DNA of 64,000 nt from Phymatolithon calcareum (lineage: Eukaryota; Rhodophyta; Florideophyceae; Hapalidiales), in assembly GCA_977006965.1 (NCBI GenBank), contig OZ345360.1, positions 868,001 through 932,000 of the forward strand. The letters are read 5' to 3'. The position numbers and the translations under genes are program-made. Shown here one piece after another: positions 33,717 to 43,343 of the stretch. Numbering within the stretch: position 1 is the first letter of the stretch; each line of letters begins with the position of its first letter. Under the pieces are notes generated by a model. It ran no database searches and was not told the DNA's origin. It worked only from the letters and a program-made list of their open reading frames with translations.

Positions 33717-36700
33717 GAGTACATACGATTGCAGACTTTCTCGTCTGCCACTTCCTGGACGTGCATGCGGATAGGGAGGGTAAAAAAAATAGGACTGGGG
33801 AGATAACGGGTATGATTCGGAAATTTTTCAATCCGCCTCCCAACACTTGAGACCTCCGACTAACTGGTTGATCTCCCGGGGTACAAAATATTTCCAGAGA
33901 GTAATCCTTCAGCCTGGAAATTTTGAGATTTTTCCAAATTGCAGCTCATTGGCCAGGAGCACAAAAATACCTGCGGAATCAATGGTCCAGAGCGACTGCT
34001 CAGATCCTTAAGGGCACCCATTCCTGTTCGATATGTCTGTATCCTGTCGCTATTGCCAGTTACAGAAGAATTTGATATTGCGAATCATTAGTGGGAGACT
34101 ATGTTTTGTCGACTAAGTTTAGTATTTGGACGGAATGAGAAGCAGTAGTCAAGTTCGCTTACTCCTGATGTGCCCCACTCCAGATCAGAATTATACCTGT
34201 AGATGATCGAGAACAAAAGGTCAAAGTTCAGATTACTGTCTTGAATCATGAGGGATTGATGAAGTACAGAGCGAGGAAAAGAGAAATTTTCAAAGAATTT
34301 CTTTCTCTGCTCAGAGCTACCTCCAAGGACCAAAAACTAGAATATCGTAGGCGGAGTCCACGTTGAGGTGCGGAGCACAGAATTGGATGACATAGTTGGT
34401 ATCACACACGTCATTCAAAGATGTTAACCTGCTGCCGCGAGTTCGTCAGTACGACAGACCCAAGCCTCTAAGTTGCTCTTCATCTTCACATCACATTCGG
34501 CTATTACGGGTCCATGCACATTGACTTGCATGACTGTTCAGAAGAATAAGGGCTGACGTCAACACAAAAGACTTTACGCAGAGGTAATCGAGATAATTCG
34601 AAAGAACTGATCCCACCGCAGCATTGAGCAAAAACAGGCCGAGAATGTGCCAACTGGGGAACACAAAAGAGCTCCAGTCCCAAAAATTCAGCAACGGTAA
34701 ACCAGGCCAGGCTCCCAGTTAGGCAAACAGGCCAACGCATACCCACTCTTTACTCCTCGCTGGCGAAGTACTTCAAAGCCGTCGTTTTGCCTCGTTTGCC
34801 ATGTCACACAAGGCTATATGCGTTCAGTGTCGCTAAATATCCATGTAGCGGAGATGGTATCATAGAGTAAGCGTCTCCGAGGACGCAGACCCTGGATAAT
34901 GGTCAAGCAGTAGTCTGCTCGCGCTTGCGAGCGCAGTACGTTTGACGGGGCGGCTTGAGTGCGGTCCGATGCGGCGTGATGCCGTCAGACAGTCGGGACG
35001 CACAGGTGGGTGAAGAAGGTTGTTAATATTTTCTTAACTTGCTTCCGACTTGCCCTTCGATAGGTTGTCGCCTCGCTGAGTTATAGGTCTAGATTCTGAA
35101 ACCCAGTAAAAGGATATACTAACGGCTAACGTTTGTGATACTGCTAACACTGTAGCCGCAAGAGCATTGCAACCGGATGTTTTTCGGTTCACTGTGTGTC
35201 GCCTAACAATTGTCGTAGTAGAAGACGGTTAGCAATCATGGAGGAGTAGAACGCATAAGAAATTACCTAGAAGCCGTTAGGGTGTCGCGCGAATTTAGCA
35301 GCATAGCGCTAGCATGTCCTCTCTTCTCAAGTAGCCCTGCAAAACCGCTTGATTCATTTTCAGGAAGGTCGAACGTTCATTGTCTCGTGTGGAGGCGAGA
35401 CGTTAGAATGACTGATCGTCTGTGATGGCATTCTCCCATCTGCGACATTCAATCCCGATGCACAATGCGCACAGATAGTCCACAAATTTGACATCAGAGG
35501 TGTCCGCCAGTCGGTCTTCCGCAGCGGAGCGAAACAGCTTCGACTTCACCACCACGTATCCCCAATCAATTCGACACGCATAGCATCTCACGGTGTGCAT
35601 TTTTGGGAAATCCAGATGCGGGAAACGGGTGGTCATTTCTACGGCGGCATTCATCTCATCGCATGGAGTTCCTCGACGAGGTCACAGCAATAAGCTGGAC
35701 AGAGATGGCGGTGTTTGTACATGTATTGCACGCAAGTTTTAGAGTCTGTTCTGGAGCTGCTCCGATTCCTTACAAGTCAGTTGGAATCAGGTAGCTTAAC
35801 ATCTCTGCCGTGATGTAATCTACAATCAAATCTACTATTGTCGCCAGTCTTCAAGCGAACCCACTTAGATCATCATCTAAGTTAGATGCATCTTGGCTTA
35901 CTCCCAACTTCCTTGAGTAACACAGCATACTGCACTTCACTACTGGGAAATCATGCTGTATCATGCTTTTATTGGGAGAAAGCGTCAACCGTAAATTAAC
36001 GCCTCAACTTGCCCTCGAGCAAGTTCTCTTTTTTCAAAACGGGTGTGAAATCACACACTCAAGCAGACCAAGTTGAGTGCTTAGCATGTTGCCGCACAGC
36101 AGCATGACTTTCGCGTGATGTTCTCTCATAACTATGCAGTTCACCTGTTTCGTGTCTATTGTGGAAGTTTGTCGTGATCTCTTAGTACTGCTGTTATGAG
36201 TCTTGGAACCATATGGGGATTGACACGGAACTATTCATGTTCCCCAATTTAGTAATAATTTGTTCCCTCATTGCAGGAGTCCTGAACGCTCAGGGAGTGG
36301 TCAAGTTTCTGATTATATCTTTACGATGTTACTTCCCCTTCTTTGCGGCAAAAACTTTGAGTTTCTCTGCGGGTGCTCAGCGCTTATTGACTTCTCTTCC
36401 GATAAATTTCCGTGGAGAGGCAGTCCGGCCAGGACAGCGTAGGACTAGATGTATCACTGTTCCTTGACACTAGGCGTCCAATACTCTTGGTCGTGAGTTT
36501 GTCGGTCACCATCGTTGTGTCTGCGGTGAAAGGATGCAACAATCGGGAAACCGCTTGCTATTAGCTGGTGCAGCATCACATCGCCACGTCTGTGTGAGAT
36601 ACACAGATCATCAGGGAGTGTCAGAATAGTCACTGGTTTGCTTCTGAGCGGCCGTTTGATAACGGATCGCATCGCGTCTAGAGAGAGCAGTATCCGCTAA

Positions 36701-38192
36701 ATTGTGATAACAGGCATTCCCCGGGGCGGGTGCTCACCAGCGGCCTCTTTTTACAAGACGCCGCGGTGACTCGGTATCCAAATGCTTTCTACGCCAGCCT
36801 CTTGTGACATGATTTGTTCTACAAGATTCAATAGTTTCCGCACGATATCACCAGACATTTTCGGCTTCTAGACAGCTTCTGCTGTTCGTGAGCTTCGCAT
36901 GGCGCTTCCGCCCTATATCGATAGATTTGCTGATGCCTGAAACGTGTGTACGACTGGAAAAGCATCCAGACCGTATCAGATCCTCACTGCTGGGCTGGAT
37001 ATTCGATAGACAGCCGTAATCTGCACTCCAGCCACATATATGATCGCTAACCCACTATAAGTACTACCACTCTCATCTAAGTAAAGCCCTAGTCATCCTT
37101 CAGTGCTAACATGGCTCATGTTAATTGCTTTTCAACGACGGTTGAGATTAAAATCCATGCTTTCGGCACGACATTTTCCCTGGCCGCGCACCATATTGGG
37201 TGATTTACAACGCGCTCACAAACGGCTTGCGTGGCGACATGATCCTCACTACAACTCTATCGTTTGAAAAGCTACCTCATCCTTTTTTGCATTATACTTC
37301 TCTGGATTGTTAGAGAAGTTTTGTCCATTGGGTAAGCAAGAGACACTGTGGGTGAAAAGCAGACGACCCGCCTGTTCACCGTGATCAATCGAACTGACTT
37401 AATCACTGAACAGTTCTTCCCACTATACTGGATCGTTGATGGATGGGATGTGAGAAATTGGCTCTTGCTACTCGTGCTTTCTCTGATCTTAACAGCTTTT
37501 GTATCCTATTATTCTCCGAGTACCCTGCGGGGTGGAATGTTTTTGCAATCGATGATATATCACCTGTTCCCCATTCAGCTTGACAATCGGCCCCCACTCT
37601 ATAATGGTGAAGTCGGGTCCTGGTCAGTGGGATATCGTTGAAACATTCCCTATCCATCTCTCATACTTGGGCCCGAGAACGAGCCGGCGCGATCGCTATG
37701 CGAGTTCCAGTAAACAAAGTGGCTCAATCTGAATAATATACGGATTAGTCAAAACTGTAGTTAAACACAAGGGAGGGCACCATGGAGCGTGCAAAGTGCA
37801 ATAAAGAAAGAAGTGGAATTATCTATATACTCTAGTATACAAGTAATTCCCTCAAGGAAGAAAAAGTGTAGAGCAGCGGGTTACGGGCGCTACTGGGCCT
37901 GTCCTGATCATTGGCAGAGCCGGGAGAAAAGACACGGCATGTTATTCCCCCACAGATGAGATTCACAAAAGGAGACGGTGCGCAGTGCACGCCGCCATTG
38001 GCGGGCCAAGTCTTGATTCTGGCCTTAAGGGCTCACGTTGCCTTACCCTGTACTATCTCCCGAGAACACTCCATTCTCAGCTCAGCATCATCAAATCTAA
38101 GTATTTCACACTAACAGAAAGTACGTTGACAAAACACGACATCGTTTCTGAGAACCCACTAACTGCCGACCTTAATTTAACTATCTCCTGAG
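33717..38192. other. 4.5 kb gene-poor tract next to the NB-ARC/WD40 gene
   Basis: Open frames are short and without recognisable domains, except a small CxxC-containing frame listed separately. Several CTAAC-rich stretches (for example 35110-35155) look like splice debris but do not join coding exons convincingly. No terminal repeats or transposase remnants were recognised. Such a desert beside a rapidly evolving repeat gene could be decayed mobile or duplicated sequence; that is inference. Confidence 0.5.
35403..35654 (-). CDS. Possible 83-aa protein with paired CxxC motifs
   Basis: The frame opens with ATG and contains RCYAC and LCALC spaced by about 40 residues (residues 24-67), the pattern of a small zinc ribbon, plus IGIECRRW. 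I do not recognise a family. It lies in a gene-poor tract with no splice signals around it and may be a decayed fragment or chance. Confidence 0.25.
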   Translation of the reverse strand: MNAAVEMTTRFPHLDFPKMHTVRCYACRIDWGYVVVKSKLFRSAAEDRLADTSDVKFVDYLCALCIGIECRRWENAITDDQSF

Positions 38193-41100
38193 CTACAGTA
38201 AGAACTCTCCTATGACAACTTGACCATCTGCGAGACCAGCTACAGCTATTGAATGCAGCTTACTGTTGTGAAATGCGACACATTCAAATGGCATGGTGGC
38301 GACTCGAGCTGTCTCCGCGTTCTGCCCTGTTGCGTAAATCCTGCCATTTTCTTCGCGCATAAATCCGGAAGGTTGCATCTTGGTTCCAGTGGTGGTGCTC
38401 AAAAGAAAAACCTCACCTGACGTATGTACAACACACAAATCACTGCCACCCTCGAATTCGAGGCCTTTGATCGGTCCCACGAATTGTACACCCTCGCAAT
38501 TGCCAAGCCCAGTTATCCCATCTTTCACGCATTCTCCGCTCTGCCCATCCCATACACGAACGGTTTTGTCCAGAGATCCAGAAACAATTCGACTTCCGTC
38601 CCCGCTCATTGCAACGCAAAACACACGATCCTCGTGTCCACGGAGTGGTCCCAGCAAGCATTCTCCGCTCTGCCCATCCCATACACGAACGGTTTTGTCC
38701 GAAGATCCAGAAACAATTCGACTTCCGTCCCCGCTCATTGCAACGCAAAACACATCATCCTCGTGTCCACGGAGTGGTCCCAGCAAGCATTCTCCGCTCT
38801 GCCCATCCCATACACGAACGGTTTTGTCCCGAGATCCAGAAACAATTCGACTTCCGTCCCCGCTCATTGCAACGCAAAACACACCATCCTCGTGTCCACG
38901 GAGTGGTCCCAGCAAGCATTCTCCGCTCTGCCCATCCCATACACGAACGGTTTTGTCCGAAGATCCAGAAACAATTCGACTTCCGTCCCCGCTCATTGCA
39001 ACGCACAACACACCATCCTCGTGTCCACGGAGTGGTCCCAGCAAGCATTCTCCGCTCTGCCCATCCCATACACGAACGGTTTTGTCCCAAGATCCAGAAA
39101 CAATTCGACTTCCGTCCCCGCTCATTGCAACGCACAACACACCATCCTCGTGTCCACGGAGTGGTCCCAGCAAGCATTCTCCGCTCTGCCCATCCAATAC
39201 ACGAACGGTTTCGTCCCGAGATCCAGAAACAATTCGACTTCCGTCCCTGCTCATTGCAACGCACAACACACGATCCTCGTGTCCACGGCGTTCTCCCAGC
39301 AAGCATTCTCCGCTCTGCCCATCCCATACACGAACGGTTTCGTCCCGAGATCCAGAAACAATTCGACTTCCGTCCCCGCTCATTGCAACGCACAACACAC
39401 GATCCTCGTGTCCACGGCGTGCTCCCAGCAAGCATTTGCCGCTCTGCCCATCCCATACACGAACGGTTTCGTCCGAAGATCCAGAAACAATTCGACTTCC
39501 GTCCCCGCTCATTGCAACGCACAACACACCACGCTCGTGTCCACGGAGTGGTCCCAGCAAGCATTCTCCGCTCTGCCCATCCCATACACGAACGGTTTTG
39601 TCCCAAGATCCAGAAACAATTCGACTTCCGTCCCCGCTCATTGCAACGCACAACACACGATCCTCGTGTCCACGGCGTGCTCCCAGCAAGCATTTGCCGC
39701 TCTGCCCATCCCATACACGAACGGTTTCGTCCGAAGATCCAGAAACAATTCGACTTCCGTCCCCGCTCATTGCAACGCACAACACACCACGCTCGTGTCC
39801 ACGGAGTGGTCCCAGCAAGCATTCTCCGCTCTGCCCATCCCATACACGAACGGTTTTGTCCCAAGATCCAGAAACAATTCGACTTCCGTCCCCGCTCATT
39901 GCAACGCAAAACACACGATCCTCGTGTCCACGGAGTGGTCCCAGCAAGCATTCTCCGCTCTGCCCATCCCATACACGAACGGTTTTGTCCGAAGATCCAG
40001 AAACAATTCGACTTCCGTCCCCGCTCATTGCAACGCAAAACACATCATCCTCGTGTCCACGGAGTGGTCCCAGCAAGCATTCTCCGCTCTGCCCATCCCA
40101 TACACGAACGGTTTCGTCCGAAGATCCAGAAACAATTCGACTTCCGTCCCCGCTCATTGCAACGCACAACACACCATCCTCGTGTCCACGGCGTGCTCCC
40201 AGCAAGCATTTGCCGCTCTGCCCATCCCATACACGAACGGTTTCGTCCCAAGATCCAGAAACAATTCGACTTCCGTCCCCGCTCATTGCAACGCACAACA
40301 CACCATCCTCGTGTCCACGGAGTGGTCCCAGCAAGCATTCTCCGCTCTGCCCATCCCATACACGAACGGTTTTGTCCCAAGATCCAGAAACAATTCGACT
40401 TCCGTCCCTGCTCATTGCAACGCACAACACACGATCCTCGTGTCCACGGAGTGGTCCCAGCAAGCATTCTCCGCTCTGCCCATCCCATACACGAACGGTT
40501 TTGTCCGAAGATCCAGAAACAATTCGACTTCCGTCCCCGCTCATTGCAACGCAAAACACACCACGCTCGTGTCCACGGAGTGGTCCCAGCAAGCATTCTC
40601 CGCTCTGCCCATCCCATACACGAACGGTTTTGTCCAGAGATCCAGAAACAATTCGACTTCCGTCCCCGCTCATTGCAACGCAAAACACACCATCCTCGTG
40701 TCCACGGAGTGGTCCCAGCAAGCATTCTCCGCTCTGCCCATCCCATACACGAACGGTTTTGTCCGAAGATCCAGAAACAATTCGACTTCCGTCCCCGCTC
40801 ATTGCAACGCAAAACACATCATCCTCGTGTCCACGGAGTGGTCCCAGCAAGCATTCTCCGCTCTGCCCATCCCATACACGAACGGTTTTGTCCCAAGATC
40901 CAGAAACAATTCGACTTCCGTCTGTACTCATTGCAACACTGTTGATCACACTGTCATGACCCTTCAGTGTGTGCACAGTACACATCGCTTGCGAATCGAA
41001 AACATGGATTTCCTGTCCTTGCACGACCGCAATTATATTTTGTTCTTCACTGAAACCCAGGGCATTAACCTCCACCTCAAAGTCGATACGGGAGAGTTGC

Positions 41101-43343
41101 CCGGTATCGGCCCTCCATCGCAGCTCTTGCTTCGGCACATAGTGAGGCTTCGGAACATGCATCGACACACTTGACAGGAAGCGCTGCACAAACTCTGAGG
41201 ATGGGCACTGCGACTGCAACCGCCCGTACATTTCAAACGGAGTTGCGTGAATACTCTTGTTGATGTTCACCCAGCTTTCTTCGAGGGCGCTGAGCACTGC
41301 GTTAGCCCCAATAGCTCTCCCGCTACCATGGGATAATTCCTGAAAATCGTCCCGCAGAGCAACTATTCCTCCAACCTTCATTCGCCTCCTCGACCATCGT
41401 ACATCCGACAGCAACGATTCCAGTTCACACCCTTCACTCATGGCCAAGTGTCGAGCAAGGTTCTTTTCAATGTACCCATCCTCGGGTAATTTTTGACAAT
41501 CCCACCACTCGCGGCAATTATACTTATTTGATTGCAGCACGTTCCCAGCCGCTTTCGGCATGTATCCGTTGAGGAACCGTGCATGCCAAAGAGAAACACG
41601 ATTGTTTTCAATAGACAGAGCCGTGGCTTGTTCAAGGACGAGATCATGCAGTGTCAATCCGTCAACCTCTCCCGCTGGAGTTGCGTGCCTGCGCCGCAAA
41701 ACTAGGTGCATATCTGAGAGTTTAGACAAAAGTTGCTTAGTCGCTCTCTCGTCGGTCTCCCACAGATGTTTCAGGGATGTCCGAGGAATCCAAGACTGCT
41801 TGCGTAGAACACTCAGGGCTTCAAACTTTTCTCTCACGCTCAATTCGCATCCAAGTTTCCTCCGACCTTCTGCGCCACGCGCCCACTTTTCGCAATGCCG
41901 CAAACTGGTCTCAACCACAGCCCTCAGTCCCCGGTACTCTTCAACACTTTCGTTTCCTACACTTTCGATGTTTTCTTTCAGCTCATTTGCATAGATTACT
42001 GCCGATCGACCAATGCTGCCACTGTTTTCTTCGATTACGTTGCGCAGACTAGTCCCAGCAGCACCTAACGCTACTGGCAGTCCAGCGCACACATCCAAGA
42101 TGTCTCGAAATGCCGTCCTAGTGTCGCTTGATGCGTGAACAGACTCAATTTCGATGCCAGCATACTTGGCAAGAATGCTCAACGCCTGCTGCCCACGAAC
42201 TTCGCGGGGACTGAACTTCACCTCGAGGAATTGTTGCGAGATGGACTTCTCCCGTGTCGATATCACCATCGCACTTGACGGCGAGTTACAAAGCAAGAGC
42301 TTAAGCGAACTTAGATATCCAATTGGGTGCCCTTCGAAAGACCAGATATCATCGCACACGAACAAGGAACGCCTACCTTTGAACCACAGAGACGCTTGTC
42401 TAGCAGCTGATTTTGCAGATCTATTATTTTTGATATCCCTGGCAAGAGATTTGCCGCCCGAGCTTTCAACGAAGTGCGCAACACCTTCAATGACATCCTG
42501 ATCAGCAGCGTCCTGTCCAAGAGTGACGAAGAACACCCCGTCCAAGTACTTGTTCTTCACTTCCGATTCATGGCAAAGAGCCTGAAGTGCAACAGTTTTC
42601 CCCACTCCACCCATTCCCACTGTACCAAGAAGAAGACTTGGGCTGACAGCAGCCGTCACTCTTTCACGGGAAAAGTTCGACAATACTTCACGCTTCAAGA
42701 ATGCCTCCATGGTATCCCCACTGAAGTTTAGCACCACATTCTTTGGAAGCCGGGGCTCATCAAAATGCGCAGCGTATTCGTCACGTGCAATCCTGCCATT
42801 ATTTCTCATGGTAACGAGGGCTATTGACAAACGTTCAATCGTGGATCGGGCGTCCTTCCATATCGCGTCAAGTTCTGTAAGCGCTGTTTTCACCTTGTTC
42901 ACCCTGGCGAATAGCTTGCCCTTCTTCACTCGTCGATCGTCAACAATTCGAATCCTGCTTCGCCAGGAACGACGTCCTTGTTTCGAAGAGCTACCGACCG
43001 CATGAGAGCTCCCACTCGCAGTTGCAGGAGAGCACTCTCTTGTAAACTCATCCTCCAGACTCTTCAAGATGGCCCCTGCCGTTGTCAGAGATTCTTCAAC
43101 TGGCTTGAGAATGTCGAGAAATGTGCTTGTTGCACATTCGCTAATATATTCCTTGTCATCCTTAAGCTTTGCCCCGATACTATTAACACTTGTTTTGTAG
43201 TCTTCGAAGGACTTGATTGAAGAATTCCAGTTGTCTGGCAGAGACTCGAAGTCTTCGCAGCGCTTCTTTATCTTGGACAATCTCTGTTCCAACTGATCGA
43301 TTATGCCGACAACTCCGAACACAAGACCTACGGCTTCAGCCAT
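38193..43343 (-). CDS. NLR/STAND protein: coiled N-terminus, NB-ARC ATPase, 19 near-identical WD40 repeats
   Basis: A 1716-residue signal-transducing ATPase of the NLR type. Residues 1-190 are helical, with a hydrophobic start (AVGLVFGVVGIIDQL) and coiled-coil stretches. The NB-ARC domain follows: Walker A GMGGVGKT (243-250), kinase-2 SLFVCDDIW (326-334), RNBS-B-like VISTREKS (360-367), GLPVALGAAG (421-430) and an LHDLV motif near residue 575 in the MHD position. From about residue 790 to 1607 come 19 WD40 units of 43 residues, flanked by one degenerate blade before and about two after. The units are almost identical except at a few sites. By analogy with fungal HET-E/HNWD proteins and plant NLRs, ligand binding to the propellers should release the NB-ARC switch and activate the N-terminal part. 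Its role in non-self or pathogen sensing is inferred. It is intronless. Confidence 0.9.
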   Translation of the reverse strand: MAEAVGLVFGVVGIIDQLEQRLSKIKKRCEDFESLPDNWNSSIKSFEDYKTSVNSIGAKLKDDKEYISECATSTFLDILKPVEESLTTAGAILKSLEDEFTRECSPATASGSSHAVGSSSKQGRRSWRSRIRIVDDRRVKKGKLFARVNKVKTALTELDAIWKDARSTIERLSIALVTMRNNGRIARDEYAAHFDEPRLPKNVVLNFSGDTMEAFLKREVLSNFSRERVTAAVSPSLLLGTVGMGGVGKTVALQALCHESEVKNKYLDGVFFVTLGQDAADQDVIEGVAHFVESSGGKSLARDIKNNRSAKSAARQASLWFKGRRSLFVCDDIWSFEGHPIGYLSSLKLLLCNSPSSAMVISTREKSISQQFLEVKFSPREVRGQQALSILAKYAGIEIESVHASSDTRTAFRDILDVCAGLPVALGAAGTSLRNVIEENSGSIGRSAVIYANELKENIESVGNESVEEYRGLRAVVETSLRHCEKWARGAEGRRKLGCELSVREKFEALSVLRKQSWIPRTSLKHLWETDERATKQLLSKLSDMHLVLRRRHATPAGEVDGLTLHDLVLEQATALSIENNRVSLWHARFLNGYMPKAAGNVLQSNKYNCREWWDCQKLPEDGYIEKNLARHLAMSEGCELESLLSDVRWSRRRMKVGGIVALRDDFQELSHGSGRAIGANAVLSALEESWVNINKSIHATPFEMYGRLQSQCPSSEFVQRFLSSVSMHVPKPHYVPKQELRWRADTGQLSRIDFEVEVNALGFSEEQNIIAVVQGQEIHVFDSQAMCTVHTLKGHDSVINSVAMSTDGSRIVSGSWDKTVRVWDGQSGECLLGPLRGHEDDVFCVAMSGDGSRIVSGSSDKTVRVWDGQSGECLLGPLRGHEDGVFCVAMSGDGSRIVSGSLDKTVRVWDGQSGECLLGPLRGHERGVFCVAMSGDGSRIVSGSSDKTVRVWDGQSGECLLGPLRGHEDRVLCVAMSRDGSRIVSGSWDKTVRVWDGQSGECLLGPLRGHEDGVLCVAMSGDGSRIVSGSWDETVRVWDGQSGKCLLGARRGHEDGVLCVAMSGDGSRIVSGSSDETVRVWDGQSGECLLGPLRGHEDDVFCVAMSGDGSRIVSGSSDKTVRVWDGQSGECLLGPLRGHEDRVFCVAMSGDGSRIVSGSWDKTVRVWDGQSGECLLGPLRGHERGVLCVAMSGDGSRIVSGSSDETVRVWDGQSGKCLLGARRGHEDRVLCVAMSGDGSRIVSGSWDKTVRVWDGQSGECLLGPLRGHERGVLCVAMSGDGSRIVSGSSDETVRVWDGQSGKCLLGARRGHEDRVLCVAMSGDGSRIVSGSRDETVRVWDGQSGECLLGERRGHEDRVLCVAMSRDGSRIVSGSRDETVRVLDGQSGECLLGPLRGHEDGVLCVAMSGDGSRIVSGSWDKTVRVWDGQSGECLLGPLRGHEDGVLCVAMSGDGSRIVSGSSDKTVRVWDGQSGECLLGPLRGHEDGVFCVAMSGDGSRIVSGSRDKTVRVWDGQSGECLLGPLRGHEDDVFCVAMSGDGSRIVSGSSDKTVRVWDGQSGECLLGPLRGHEDRVFCVAMSGDGSRIVSGSLDKTVRVWDGQSGECVKDGITGLGNCEGVQFVGPIKGLEFEGGSDLCVVHTSGEVFLLSTTTGTKMQPSGFMREENGRIYATGQNAETARVATMPFECVAFHNSKLHSIAVAGLADGQVVIGEFLL
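38520..40967 (-). repeat. Tandem array of 19 x 129-bp units (WD40-coding)
   Basis: Each unit is 129 bp (43 codons), so the array keeps frame under any whole-unit gain or loss. Third-position differences are few, showing recent expansion or continual homogenisation. Units 10 and 12 encode identical peptides, as do units 2, 8 and 18, which points to duplication or conversion of one- and two-unit blocks. Because the unit length is divisible by three and most registers lack stops, long false open frames run through the array on both strands. Confidence 0.95.

Noticed and set aside
35100-35275. CTAAC-rich plus-strand stretch that looked like intron ends around a short exon
   Set aside because: No donor or start codon could be joined into an open frame of useful length.
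38380-41174. Three very long plus-strand open frames (about 780-920 codons) across the repeat array, and matching out-of-frame minus-strand frames
   Set aside because: They exist because a 129-bp unit without stops in those registers is repeated 19 times. Their translations are low-quality repeats with no family; the NB-ARC/WD40 frame explains the locus.
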